Counted from the first letter of the stretch, positions 50,934-60,211 are shown. The stretch: DNA of 64,000 bases from CBDBCU01 sp965242615 (GCA_965242615.1 CBDESR010000005.1:1178001-1242000); one strand, 5' to 3'. The notes: generated from the sequence alone by a model not told the origin. Numbers and translations: made by a program.

Positions 50934-52838
50934 ATGGGACTATTTAATGTTTGCCATCCCCGTTGGTGGATTTACACCCTGGTTTCCCTTTGCCTGATTG
51001 CTCTGGTCGCTTGCGGCACTTCCGCCCCCGCGCCGGCCGAACCGGCCGCCGCTCCGGCTGCGGAAAGCGCCGCCCCGGCCCGCCAACCGGCCGCCGCGCC
51101 CCAGCAGGAGCCGCAACAGCAGCAGCCCGCCGCAGCCGCTCAGCCGGCGGCCCCGGCCGCGCCTACCGCTACCCCCGCGCCGGTCAGCGCCCAAGTCGGC
51201 CAGGGCGCTATCGGCGCCGGCGCCGTAGCCCCCACTCCCGTGCCAACCGCCGTCCCGGCCGCCGTCGCCGAAACCCCGGCGGAACCGGCCGTTACCCGCG
51301 TCGAAGTAGCCCGCGGCCCCACCACTTGGGACTTGGTCGATCCCGTCGCCGGCCGCGGCGACCTGCCCATCATTCTGCCTCTATTCGAGGGCTTGGTCCA
51401 GTTCGACCAATACACCGACTCCGTCCCGATGCTCTCCCCGGAATGGAGTACCAACGACGACTTTACCATCTGGACTTTCCAACTGCGGGAAGGCGTCCAG
51501 TTCCACAAAGATTGGGGCGAAATGACCGCCAAGGACATCGCCCACACCATGAGCCAAGAACGCCGCCTCGACCACAACGACTCCCGCGCCGGTACCTGGC
51601 GCGATCTGCTCAAAGAAGTAGTGATGCCTGACGGCCCCGACGGCCATGTGGTCGAACTCCACCTCAACAAGCCCGAACCCATTATGACCACCTATGTCAG
51701 CACCAACTACACCGCCGTCATCCGCAGCAAAGACCATTGGGACGCCGGCGGCGGCGTAATGGGCGCGGACTTTCAGCCCAATGAAGCCGGCATCCAGTTG
51801 ACCGCCAACGACCCCATCGGCACCGGCCCCTACCAGTTCGCTGAACAGGCCGAAGCCCAGTATGTCATCTACGATTCCCCCGGCTTTGACCACTGGCGCA
51901 AAACCCCGGACTTCCCGGAACTGAAACTCCACTTCGTCCGGGAACCCTCCACCCAATTGGCTATGCTCGTCGCCGAGGAAGTCCACGCCGCCGAAATCCC
52001 CCGGGACTTGCAGGTCGGCGCGCTGTCCGTAGGAATGAAAGTCGTAACCGGCACCACCCCGGCCATCCGCCTCGTCGGTTTTATGGGCGGCAACTTCATT
52101 CCCACCCGCCCGGAATTCGACGACACCCAGCCCATGACCAATCCCCTGGTGCGCGAAGCGATGAACCGCGCCATCAACCGCCAGGAAATCAACGAAGTCT
52201 TTTTCAGCGGCCGCGCCGAACTGATGATGCAAACCCATTCCCACGCCAAGTTCCCCGGCTGGAACCCGGAATGGCTCGACCGCTTCGACGCCGAATACGG
52301 CTACGACCCGGAACGCGCCAAGCAGCTCCTCGCCGAAGCCGGCTATCCTGACGGCTTTTCCATCACCCACCAATCCTACCCTCGCCCCGGCTTGCCCGAA
52401 ATGCAGGACATCGGCGAACTGGTCAACAGCTATTGGGAAGCCATCGGCATCGACTCCCAATTCCAGCCGGTCGAGCGCGCCGTCAACACCAAACTGCTCC
52501 GCTCCCAAGGCACCCACAACACCGCTTGGCTGCACACCGGCAGCTTTACCGAACCCACCCGCGCCATCTTTGTGTACCATTACTCTCCCACCGGCGCCGC
52601 CCGCTATGAAAACCCCTACTTCGACCAGAAGTACGAAGCGTTGGAAGTAGCCGGCACCGCTGAGGAGCGCGATAACCTGATTCGGGAGATGGGCAACTTC
52701 TGCTTCGACACCTACTGCTCCATCCCCCTCTTTTGGGTGCCGTTCGAGTTTATGGTCAACCCGGACTACATCGCCGAGTGGCTCACCCCCGGCGTCTTTG
52801 GCGTCCGCGACTTCGAGTATATCAAGGCCGCCCCGTAA
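50934..52838 (+). CDS. Family 5 (oligopeptide-type) ABC substrate-binding lipoprotein
   Basis: 634 aa from ATG 50934 (GGAGGG upstream). Signal peptide with lipobox LIALVAC, then ~85 residues rich in Ala, Pro and Gln that act as a spacer. The SBP_bac_5 domain covers about 110-630: EGLVQFDQYTDSVPMLSPEW, FTIWTFQLREGVQFHKDW, MTAKDI, NDPIGTGPYQF, REAMNRAINRQEINEVFF and YDPERAKQLLAEAGYPDGF. It delivers peptides or similar solutes to the permease pair encoded next. No ATPase genes follow. Confidence 0.9.
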   Translation: MGLFNVCHPRWWIYTLVSLCLIALVACGTSAPAPAEPAAAPAAESAAPARQPAAAPQQEPQQQQPAAAAQPAAPAAPTATPAPVSAQVGQGAIGAGAVAPTPVPTAVPAAVAETPAEPAVTRVEVARGPTTWDLVDPVAGRGDLPIILPLFEGLVQFDQYTDSVPMLSPEWSTNDDFTIWTFQLREGVQFHKDWGEMTAKDIAHTMSQERRLDHNDSRAGTWRDLLKEVVMPDGPDGHVVELHLNKPEPIMTTYVSTNYTAVIRSKDHWDAGGGVMGADFQPNEAGIQLTANDPIGTGPYQFAEQAEAQYVIYDSPGFDHWRKTPDFPELKLHFVREPSTQLAMLVAEEVHAAEIPRDLQVGALSVGMKVVTGTTPAIRLVGFMGGNFIPTRPEFDDTQPMTNPLVREAMNRAINRQEINEVFFSGRAELMMQTHSHAKFPGWNPEWLDRFDAEYGYDPERAKQLLAEAGYPDGFSITHQSYPRPGLPEMQDIGELVNSYWEAIGIDSQFQPVERAVNTKLLRSQGTHNTAWLHTGSFTEPTRAIFVYHYSPTGAARYENPYFDQKYEALEVAGTAEERDNLIREMGNFCFDTYCSIPLFWVPFEFMVNPDYIAEWLTPGVFGVRDFEYIKAAP

Positions 52839-52988
52839 GTACGCCCCGGCACCGTCCTTCCCGTGTCAACGGGAATCCGGCAAGTACCGGAACGCCAACG
52901 ATACCAACCCCGCCGGGCCATCCCCCCAAGGAAACCCGGCGGGACCGCATAACAACTCTACTGCGGATAAAACCGCCCCGGGTTAAGT

Positions 52989-53924
52989 ATGCAGCGTTAC
53001 ATCATCATCCGCCTGGCGCAAAGCCTGCTGGTTCTCTTTGCCGTCAGCATCATCATCTTTGGCTTGGCCCGCATCTCCGGCGACCCGATGGATGTGCTGC
53101 TCGACGACGACGCCGGCCCGGTCGAATACGAAGCGATGCTGACCAAGTGGGGGCTGGACCAGCCGCTCCATGTCCAGTATTTCACCTTTCTGGGCAACGC
53201 CCTGACCGGCGACTTCGGCCGCTCCATCCAGCACCCGACCCGGGAAGCCCTCGACTTGGTCTTGCAGCGTTTCCCGGCCACCCTGATGCTGGCCGGCTTG
53301 GCCCTCTCCATCAGCATCGCCATCGCCTTTCCCGTCGGCGTCCTGTCGGCCGTCAAAAAAGACACTATGCCCGACTACCTCGCCAAAATTTTCGCCCTGA
53401 CCGGCCAATCCGCCCCCTCCTTCTGGGTCGCCATTATGCTGATGTGGATTTTCGCCGTGCAATTGGGCTGGCTCCCCACCTCCGGCCGCGGCGACCCCGG
53501 CATTGACCGCCTGGTGCATCTGCTCCTCCCGGCCCTCGCTATCGGCTGGTACCAAGTCGCCGCCCTGATGCGGCTGGTGCGTTCCTCGATGCTCGAAGTC
53601 CTCGACAGCGAATTCATCAAACTGGCCCGGGTCAAAGGCTTGTCCGAAGTCCGCGTCGTCTGGAAACACGCCCTCCGCAACGCCTCCATCGCCCCCATTA
53701 CCCTCCTCGGCCTCCTCGTCGCCCAACTGGTCACCGGCACCGTAGTCACTGAAACCGTCTTTTCCTACCCCGGCGTCGGCTTGCTTGCCGTGGACGCCAT
53801 CCGCAACCGCGACTTTCAGGTAATGCAAACCATCGTCCTTTTCTTTGCCCTTATTTTCGTTGGCATCAACCTTTTCGTCGATGTCATCTATGCCTACATC
53901 GACCCCCGCATTCGTTACGCCTAG
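52989..53924 (+). CDS. DppB/OppB-type ABC permease
   Basis: 311 aa, six membrane helices. Start RYIIIRLAQSLLVLFAVSIIIFGL is typical of the DppB group, with the periplasmic segment between helices 1 and 2 (about 30-95) and the coupling EAA loop EFIKLARVKGLSEVRVVWKHALRNA. It forms the membrane channel with the next gene product. 150 nt after the binding protein; the gap contains a degenerate GGGAATCC-type repeat. Confidence 0.92.
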   Translation: MQRYIIIRLAQSLLVLFAVSIIIFGLARISGDPMDVLLDDDAGPVEYEAMLTKWGLDQPLHVQYFTFLGNALTGDFGRSIQHPTREALDLVLQRFPATLMLAGLALSISIAIAFPVGVLSAVKKDTMPDYLAKIFALTGQSAPSFWVAIMLMWIFAVQLGWLPTSGRGDPGIDRLVHLLLPALAIGWYQVAALMRLVRSSMLEVLDSEFIKLARVKGLSEVRVVWKHALRNASIAPITLLGLLVAQLVTGTVVTETVFSYPGVGLLAVDAIRNRDFQVMQTIVLFFALIFVGINLFVDVIYAYIDPRIRYA

Positions 53925-53981
53925 CCATCCCGCCAGCCCCGGACTGTACCGGATTGTACCGGACTGTAGAGGTATCTGGAT

Positions 53982-54923
53982 ATGGACGCAAGCCGCAGCG
54001 CCCCGCCGGTCGCCCGTCCCGCCGTACCCGGCGGCTGGGGCAAATTCCTCCGGGAAGCCCGCCGCTACCCCCTCGCGCCGCTCTTTGTGCTGGTCGCCCT
54101 GCTCATCATCCCGGCCATCTTTGCCGACCTGATTGACCCGCACCCGCCCAACGAAGTCCAACCCCGCCAGCGGCTCACCCCGCCGGCTTGGGTTGCCCCC
54201 AAATATCTCAACGGCGTCGAAGTCCAGCCCGGCGGCTCCTGGGAGCATATCCTCGGCACCGACAAACTGGGCCGCGACGTGCTCAGCCGCATTATGCACG
54301 GCGCGCGCATCTCCCTCGGCGTCTCCGTCTTGGCGATTATTGCCGGCGGTGTGCTGGGCAGCGCCCTCGGCGTCCTGGCCGGCTACTTCGGCAACCTCCT
54401 CGACCATCTCGTAATGCGCCTTGTTGACATCTTTATCACCATCCCCGGCTTGCTTTTTGCCCTGGTGCTGGCTATCGTATTAGGCCCCAGCATCAGCACC
54501 GTTATTATCGTTGTCGCCGTAATCTTATGGCCGCGCTTCGCCCGTATGGCCCGGGCGGAAACCCTGAGCATCCGCAGCCGCGATTTTGTCAGCCGCGCCA
54601 AAGTCTCCGGCGCCTCCGACCAGCGCATTATGCTCCGCCATATCTTTCCCAATGTAGTCAATCCCCTGGTCGTGCTGGTCACCCTCGAAGTCGGCCATGT
54701 CATCCTGCTCGAAGCCACCCTCAGTTTCCTCGGCGCCGGCATCCCCCGTCACATCCCGGCTTGGGGCTTGATGGTCGCCGAAGGCCGCGATCTTATCGTC
54801 GGCGGCAACGGCTGGTGGGTGTCCCTTTTCCCCGGACTCGCCATCCTCCTCGTAGTACTGTCGATGAACCTCTCCGGCGACTGGCTCCGCGACAAACTCG
54901 ACCCCAAACTCCGCAACCGTTAG
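53982..54923 (+). CDS. DppC/OppC-type ABC permease
   Basis: 313 aa. OppC_N-like start, then ILGTDKLGRDVLSRIMHGARISL, the DppC signature, and the EAA loop DFVSRAKVSGASDQRIMLRHIFPNV. Partner of the DppB-type protein 57 nt upstream. The usual dppD and dppF ATPase genes are absent; an unrelated aldolase follows, so the ATPase must be supplied from another locus. Confidence 0.92.
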   Translation: MDASRSAPPVARPAVPGGWGKFLREARRYPLAPLFVLVALLIIPAIFADLIDPHPPNEVQPRQRLTPPAWVAPKYLNGVEVQPGGSWEHILGTDKLGRDVLSRIMHGARISLGVSVLAIIAGGVLGSALGVLAGYFGNLLDHLVMRLVDIFITIPGLLFALVLAIVLGPSISTVIIVVAVILWPRFARMARAETLSIRSRDFVSRAKVSGASDQRIMLRHIFPNVVNPLVVLVTLEVGHVILLEATLSFLGAGIPRHIPAWGLMVAEGRDLIVGGNGWWVSLFPGLAILLVVLSMNLSGDWLRDKLDPKLRNR

Positions 54924-54952
54924 CCCAACCGTCCCATATCGCTCCGAACCCG

Positions 54953-54971
54953 TTGCCGGATGGTAAAATAC
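54953..54971 (+). promoter_or_regulatory. Repeated promoter-like motif, copy 2
   Basis: Same 19-mer as 50290-50308, 60 nt before the aldolase ATG; the following CTGCAAACAA is similar to CCGAAAACAA in copy 1. Confidence 0.5.
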
Positions 54972-55030
54972 TGCAAACAAACCGGCCCCGGGGCGGGGCC
55001 GGTTATCCCCTTGATTTAAGGAGTACCCTA

Positions 55031-55714
55031 ATGCCCTTGCCAGACCTCGACCTCGAAAAAGAAGCCATCCTCAAAGCCATCGACGCCATCGAAAAAGCCG
55101 GCGTTATGGGCATCGGGCAGCACGGCAACTTCAGCGCCCTCGTCCCCGGCGGCGGCGCTTTCCTCCTCATCGGCGGCGACCTGGACACCGTCCGCAAAGA
55201 CGACTTCGTCCTGGTTGACTTGGCAGGCAATCTCCTCGAAGGCAATATGACCGCCCGGGAAGCCGAAATCGTCCACCTCCACACCGTCATCTACCGGAAC
55301 CGCCCCGCCGCCGGCGCCGCCGTCCATGTCCATTCTACTTGGGGGACTACCTTTGCCGTGGCCAGCCGCCCCATCCCGTGCAGCTACGAAGCTATGGCCC
55401 GCTTTGATATGACCGACGGCATCCCCCTCGCCAAATACGGCCCCCGCGGCTCCGACCAGTCCATCCAATACATTGCCGACGCCCTCAACAGCGCAACCCA
55501 CATCCGTGCCGTACTGATGGAACATCACGGCATCCTTGCCTTTGGCGGCACCCCGGCTGAAGCCGCCCGCTCCGTAATGCTCGTCGAAGCCGCCGCCCAA
55601 CTCGAAGCCCAAGCCGCCATCATCGGCGGCGCCAAGCCCATCCCCCGGGAAATGCTCACCGCCACCCTCCAACGCCGCGACGCCTTCGAGCAAGCCGGCA
55701 GTCAGCAAGCCTGA
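55031..55714 (+). CDS. Class II aldolase/adducin family protein
   Basis: 227 aa, ATG 55031 with AAGGAG upstream. Zinc ligands are visible as the HVHS pair (about residues 98-100) and a further His in MEHHGILAFG; GQHGNFSALVPGGG at the start is the GNxS-type phosphate loop. Family members cleave fuculose- or ribulose-phosphate or act as epimerases or decarboxylases. The usual acidic catalytic residue cannot be placed with certainty. It follows the peptide transporter but has its own promoter-like motif. Confidence 0.85.
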   Translation: MPLPDLDLEKEAILKAIDAIEKAGVMGIGQHGNFSALVPGGGAFLLIGGDLDTVRKDDFVLVDLAGNLLEGNMTAREAEIVHLHTVIYRNRPAAGAAVHVHSTWGTTFAVASRPIPCSYEAMARFDMTDGIPLAKYGPRGSDQSIQYIADALNSATHIRAVLMEHHGILAFGGTPAEAARSVMLVEAAAQLEAQAAIIGGAKPIPREMLTATLQRRDAFEQAGSQQA

Positions 55715-55885
55715 CCCCTTGCCTCTGCTCTTTCCTGGCTGCTCTAATCCCCGCGCCAAAAACCAATCCCAAAATCCGTTCTTGGGTTCGGTTGCGTTTG
55801 CTTTTAGGGCATTTCAGTTTTACGATAAAATCTTAAAGGTCAAGTTCGCTAAACACCTACTTGTTTAGCAAGGAATCCGCTAGGG

Positions 55886-56797
55886 CCTGTTGACAAACCC
55901 GTTTCTCCCGATTAGATTGCCAGCAATTTAATCAGGAGGGAATGGCTTGGCGCGTAAATTGTTGACTGACCGGCAATGGGCGCGGCTGAAGCCGGCTTTG
56001 CAGGGTGATCCCAAGAAAGGCGGCCGGCCGCCACTGCAAGCTAATCGGAACACGGTCGAGGGTATCTTATGGATTGCCCGCACCGGAGCCCCTTGGCGAG
56101 ACTTGCCCCCGGAGTTTGGGAAATGGAACACGGTGTATCAGCGGTTCCGCCGCTGGACTAAAGCCGGCGTCTTTGAGCAGTTGTTCAACAGCCTGGCCGG
56201 CGAGCTTCAGTTGGATACGGTAATGGTGGAGGGGACTTTCGTCAAAGGGCATCAGCACGGGACTGGGGCCCCAAAGGGGATGCTCCCGGGACCAATCCCG
56301 GGGTGCCCAATGAGTAGGGAGGAGTCGCGGCGGGCTGAATACCCGGATTGTGGCCCTGGTCGCTGCTATGGGCCGCTCTTGGTCAAGTTTGTGCTGCAAC
56401 CGGGCAATGCTGCGGAACACAAGGCGCTGCCCGCTTTGCTGGACGGACTGGCGACCCAAGAGCTGATTGCCGACAAAGCCTACGATACGGACCAGATCCG
56501 TAACGGGTTGACCGGGGCCGGCATCCGGCCAGTGATCCCCGCCCGGGCCCGGCGACGGCAGCCGGCTTGGCACGATCCGGCGGTATATGGGGTGCGCCAT
56601 TTGGTAGAAAACCGCTTTGCGGCCCGCAAGGAGTATCGGGGGATTGCCACCCGCTACTGCAAGTTGGGCGAAATGTACGCGGCGACCTTTTGCCTGGTGA
56701 CCACGGTAGTGGCAATGCGGGAAAAGGAAACCGGCCAGAACCCCGGCGGCTGGCCGGCGGTCAATCGGCAACTGCCAATTTAAGGTTGGTCAACAGG
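55886..56797 (+). mobile_element. Decayed IS5-type insertion sequence
   Basis: Terminal inverted repeats CCTGTTGACAAACC (55886-55899) and, inverted, CCTGTTGACCAACC (56797-56784) bound a single transposase ORF. Length ~912 bp. Flanking TAGGG occurs just left of the left end and near the right end, but a target duplication cannot be fixed. The right end lies in a lipoprotein gene. Confidence 0.8.
55947..56783 (+). pseudogene. IS5-family transposase with scrambled central segment
   Basis: 278 aa, formally open. Start (LTDRQWARLKPAL, GILWIARTGAPWRDLPPEFGKWNTVYQRF) and end (LIADKAYDTDQIRNGL, VENRFAARKEYRGIATRY) are canonical. The middle is not: after HQHGTGAPKGM, ~28 residues (about 56300-56385) are unrelated to the family, while the +1 frame of the same DNA reads GRSRGGLNTRIVALVAAMG, the expected sequence, preceded by a stop. 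Two compensating indels therefore keep the ORF open but garble it. The first catalytic Asp (usually DSTIV) is Glu in VEGTFV. Almost certainly inactive. Confidence 0.8.
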
Positions 56798-56987
56798 AAT
56801 TAGGGATTCGAGGATCATCGAGACGCGGGCATCGGCGGCGTCCTCAACGGCCGGGGACTCTTGCCAGTCGGAGCAGTCCCAGGGGATGGTACGGGGGGCG
56901 GCTTGGGTGGTGTTGGTGGGACTGGCGGTGATGCAGTCCGAAGGTCAGGGCGGACAGGATTAGGAGGGCAATAGGCAGTCTGAACAT
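56798..56987 (-). pseudogene. Lipoprotein gene truncated by the IS element
   Basis: Strong GGGAGG site and ATG 56987, then MFRLPIALLILSALTFG. A one-base shift after this point gives a lipobox Cys and ITASPTNTTQAAP, IPWDCSDWQESPAVEDAADA, VSMILESLIP, running into the IS right end. So the gene lost its 3' part to the IS and also carries an indel near the lipobox. No 3' part was found left of the IS. Confidence 0.6.
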
Positions 56988-57040
56988 AAGAACCTCCCAG
57001 CGGCGGGCGTTTTTAATACCGGGGATAAGCCGGTAATAAG

Positions 57041-57090
57041 AATAGAAAAGGCCGCCCTATCCCTTGACAGGTAGGGCGGCCTTTTCTATT
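57041..57090. terminator. Long perfect inverted repeat, bidirectional terminator
   Basis: 19-bp arms AATAGAAAAGGCCGCCCTA (57041-57059) and its complement (57072-57090) with a 12-nt loop; U-rich in both directions. Confidence 0.85.
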
Positions 57091-57181
57091 GATTTTTGGA
57101 AATTGGGGCGGGGCGGGGTTGGCTACCGGAGGGGTTGGGGGAATTTAAAATTTTTTGGTCCCGGGAGGGGGCGAAAAAAAT

Positions 57182-57303
57182 ACGGCGGCCGGATAAACAA
57201 TCCGGCCGCCGTGTCATTCCGACCGAAGGGAGGAATCTAAAAGTCTCGAGAGGAGTCAAGGGCGGGCATTTAGATTCCTCGGCTAGCGCCTCGGAATGAC
57301 ATG
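57182..57303. repeat. Hairpin and GAGGAATCT-type palindromes
   Basis: A perfect 13-bp stem ACGGCGGCCGGAT / ATCCGGCCGCCGT (57182-57212) is followed by two halves of the GTCATTCCG...GAGGAATCT family (about 57214-57240 and 57271-57302), also seen near 17300. Non-coding. Confidence 0.7.
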
Positions 57304-57492
57304 GGGAAAAGAAGGGGGAATGGCATGGGGAAAATAGGGGGAATAGCATGGGTAACAGTGCGGGGAAGGATGGTGGGGAAGTAGGAACTATGATAGGGAA
57401 GAGGGGGTACGGGGTATTGCCGGGGCGGCGGCTTTTGGCCGCCCCGGCGGGTTGGGGTTTGTCTATTGCTATGGGGTAGGTAGTTCGCGGGG

Positions 57493-57965
57493 GGCGGAAC
57501 CCCTGGCCGGGAGTTCCGCCCGTGCGGGAGGCGGTTGGCAAATCTGGCCATGCGGGTTGCGAAACACCGATTGCTCTCCTCGCTGGTCATGTCGGCTTTG
57601 CCCGACCAGATTCGCCGTCCGGTAACGGACCTTGAATTGGCTACTAATGCCGGTTGGTATGGTTGCCATTCCGGCGTTTTGGCCCAGCCTCGCTACCGTT
57701 GGTTGACCGACCTCCAGTCAACCTATTAACTCCAGCTCCTATAGGGAAGGGGCGGCGGTTTGGCGGCTAGTGAGATTTGCCGTTTTCCGCGGCTCCGGTT
57801 GGGGAAGTACGGGACCTTGGGCCGGTTCCCCGGGGGAAGGAGCGGGACGCTTGACGGCCAGGGGCCGAGGGCGTCCACAGCGCGCTGTGAGCTATATTTC
57901 ACGGTAAGCTAGCGTATCGTTTTAACACCCGGCGTCCCGGGGCTAGGTCTGACCTTGCGATTCTT
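57493..57965 (-). ncRNA. Unknown structured RNA-like element, copy B (~470 nt)
   Basis: Reverse-strand homologue of 17506-17993 with the same order of conserved blocks: CCCCGGGACGCCGGG; palindrome CACAGCGCGCTGTG (57889-57876); CCAAACCGCCGCCCC; hairpin GGTTGAC / GTCAACC; ATGGCAACCATACCAACCGG; AGTAGCCAA-TCAAGGT; a terminal hairpin with GGCGGAAC / GTTCCGCC arms (57520-57493). The terminal stem differs from copy A in its inner part yet remains paired. A shared MATIPTG reading exists, but the frames then diverge and end at different places, so a protein product is unlikely. A further GC hairpin at 57421-57450 may be the terminator. Confidence 0.6.
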
Positions 57966-58019
57966 ATTATGGGGATAGGAATTATTGTTGTCAAGGGATA
58001 AATGGGATGAATTTTCGGG
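57966..58019 (-). promoter_or_regulatory. Promoter of RNA-like element, copy B
   Basis: Minus strand: CCCGAAAATTCATCCC (58019-58004), 9 nt, TTGACA (57994-57989), 17 nt, CATAAT (57971-57966). Identical boxes and spacings to copy A. Confidence 0.75.
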
Positions 58020-58041
58020 TAATTTTCAATAATGGGGATTT

Positions 58042-58070
58042 TTGGATTCCCACTTTCGTGGGAAGGACGG
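58042..58070. repeat. GATTCCCACTTTCGTGGG hairpin repeat
   Basis: Single copy of the family found at 6.1 and 15.4 kb, between RNA-like element B and the MATE gene stop. Confidence 0.85.
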
Positions 58071-58114
58071 TGGGGAACGGCGGGGGAAGGGATATGCCGC
58101 TAGTCAGCCGGGCG

Positions 58115-59494
58115 TTAGGCACCGGGCGGTTCCGCCGGTTCTGCCGCCGTTCCTTGACGGGCTGGGTCAACGTAGAGGGCTTTGACGAGGAAAAAGAGGG
58201 TCAGGATGGAGTCCACCAGGATGCCGAGGGCAAAGAGGAACATGACGCCGGCAAAGGTGGGCTGCCACCAGCCGGCGATGTAAAAGAGGAAGGCGGCCAG
58301 ATAGACGGTACCATTGGTCAGCAGGGCTTGGTAAGCTAGGTATTGGGTTTTGCCGATGCCGTAAAAGACGCTGTCAATGACGGTGTTAAAGGCAAAGAGG
58401 ACATAGGGGACAAACAGGATGCCCATAGCGGTGGCCGCCCAACGCAGGGTGTCCGGGTCGTCGTTGAGGAAGCGGGCAAAGGCGGGAAATGCCGGCAGCA
58501 GGGCAAGCCAAATCAGCATCATTGCCGCGGTGATGGTCATGGCGGAAAGCCAGAGGCGGCGCACTTGCGGCAAGTCGTGGGCGGCGTTGGCGACGAGGGC
58601 TTTGGCGGAGTCGGCGAAAGCCAATACCGGCACCAGCATAAAGCCCCAAAGGATTTGGATGGTCAGGTAGTAGCCGCCGATTTCCGCGGGGCCGATGGCG
58701 TTGACGATGCGGATTATCATAAAGAAGTAGGCGACATTGCGGATCAGGCTGTCCAAGCCGCTGCCCAAGCCGACCCGCAGGTATTGGCGCAAATCGGCAA
58801 AGGTGGGCAGGGTTTTCAGTTCGTCCAGGCTGATGCCCTTGGCCCGGAGGAGCAGGATAAGGCCGACGACAAACAAGCCGACGCTGGAGAGGAGGGTGGA
58901 CCAGGCTACGCCCTGCACATCGGCGGACAGGGAAAAGGGGTGGCCGCCGAAAAATAGGCTGTCGAGGGCAAAGCGCAGCAGCAGGTTGACTACCGCCAGA
59001 ATCAGCACCAGAAAGCGCAGGTTCAATGCCTCGAATAGTACGACGATGGCGGCGGCCAAGAGGGTAAAGGGGATGCTGAAAATGGAGATGCCGAGGAAGC
59101 GGCGGGTTTGCTCCTGGATTTCCGGGGAAGTGCCGATGAGGGTGATAAAGGCGTCGCGGAACAGGAATACGGCGGCGGAAAAGACCAGGGATGCCAGGAA
59201 AATGAAGGTTAGTACGCTTTTGGCGCGGTCGAGCTGTACGGCCGCGCCGCTGCGGAGTTGGGAGCCGAGGAAAAAGAATATAGCCAGGACGGTGGCCTCT
59301 TGAAAGATTTCGACCACCAAGCCGACAAACTGCCATTGGGAGACGATGGCCAGGCTGCCGGGGTCGGGGAGTTCGTTGCCAATGAGGTAGATGCGGTAGA
59401 GCTGGTAGATGTTGGGCAAGCCGATAAAGAGGAGGATGAACAGGAAAAGCCGCCAGTCCCAGGCGCGCACATACTGCCACAAGTAGCCCAACAT
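58115..59494 (-). CDS. MATE-family efflux transporter
   Basis: 459 aa from ATG 59494 (GTGAGG upstream); an in-frame GTG 59509 adds five residues. About twelve hydrophobic helices in two similar halves: EIFQEATVLAIFFFLGSQL in the first, LGSGLDSLIRNVAYFFMIIRI in the second. MATE/MOP-type pumps export cationic drugs or metabolites using Na+ or H+. Substrate unknown. Last gene of a minus-strand run that begins with the rhodanese gene at the window end. Confidence 0.8.
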   Translation of the reverse strand: MLGYLWQYVRAWDWRLFLFILLFIGLPNIYQLYRIYLIGNELPDPGSLAIVSQWQFVGLVVEIFQEATVLAIFFFLGSQLRSGAAVQLDRAKSVLTFIFLASLVFSAAVFLFRDAFITLIGTSPEIQEQTRRFLGISIFSIPFTLLAAAIVVLFEALNLRFLVLILAVVNLLLRFALDSLFFGGHPFSLSADVQGVAWSTLLSSVGLFVVGLILLLRAKGISLDELKTLPTFADLRQYLRVGLGSGLDSLIRNVAYFFMIIRIVNAIGPAEIGGYYLTIQILWGFMLVPVLAFADSAKALVANAAHDLPQVRRLWLSAMTITAAMMLIWLALLPAFPAFARFLNDDPDTLRWAATAMGILFVPYVLFAFNTVIDSVFYGIGKTQYLAYQALLTNGTVYLAAFLFYIAGWWQPTFAGVMFLFALGILVDSILTLFFLVKALYVDPARQGTAAEPAEPPGA

Positions 59495-59539
59495 AGTTTG
59501 CAACCTCACGGCCGGGGTAAGTCCGGGAGGGATTATAGA

Positions 59540-60196
59540 CTAGGCGGCGGTGTTTTGCCATTCCTGGACCCACTCCCGCACCCGTTCCCGCAGGGCCGCC
59601 CAATGGTCGCCCAAAGCCGCCTTTTCCCCCGCCGTCAGCTGGTTGTAGTATTTGCCGTATTGGGGAAAGTACCACAGGGGAAAGACCCAGAAACCGGGCG
59701 GATGCGGCCCGGCCGGCGGTTCTTGGGCAATGATGCCGTTACCGCCGGCTAGTTCCCAAGAACGCCGGATTTGACCGCGGCGGGCAATCGCCAAAGCCTC
59801 GACCCAAGACGCTTGTCGCTGGGGGCCGCTATAGGGTGCCATTATTTCGAGCAAACGCCGCCGCCGTTCCGCATCATCGGCCGCCGGGCCGGCAAAGCGG
59901 TGGGTATAGCGGCTCTCCCAATCAGCCCCCAAGGCCGGTATCACCAGCCCGCCATCGCTGGCAATTACCATTAGATCCGTTTGCCGCGACCAAGCCGCCG
60001 CCTTGTCCGCGGCGATCTGTAAGTGGGTTTCCCCAGTCTCCGCCGGGTCAAAGGATGCCAAGCCTAATTCAGCCGGGGCAACCGGGGATAAGGGCAAGCC
60101 GGCCAGCAACTGCCGCAAGGCATTCTGCTTGGCTTGGTTGCCGGTAGCCAGCAGGATGGGCGTTGCGCCGGGGGCTGTTGCCAAGGCGGCGGACAT
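59540..60196 (-). CDS. Ham1/RdgB-like nucleotide pyrophosphatase, divergent
   Basis: 218 aa. The opening ILLATGNQAKQNALRQLL is the Ham1 NTP loop (usually ATxNxGKxxE), and VIASDGGLVIPALG replaces the family's SGLxVDAL with its catalytic Asp. ADKAAAWSRQT also fits. The C-terminal 70 residues are divergent. The family hydrolyses ITP/XTP to keep damaged purines out of nucleic acids; the differences leave substrate open. 15 nt after the cyclase gene. Confidence 0.65.
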   Translation of the reverse strand: MSAALATAPGATPILLATGNQAKQNALRQLLAGLPLSPVAPAELGLASFDPAETGETHLQIAADKAAAWSRQTDLMVIASDGGLVIPALGADWESRYTHRFAGPAADDAERRRRLLEIMAPYSGPQRQASWVEALAIARRGQIRRSWELAGGNGIIAQEPPAGPHPPGFWVFPLWYFPQYGKYYNQLTAGEKAALGDHWAALRERVREWVQEWQNTAA

Positions 60197-60211
60197 CGCA
60201 ATCGGCGGCGG

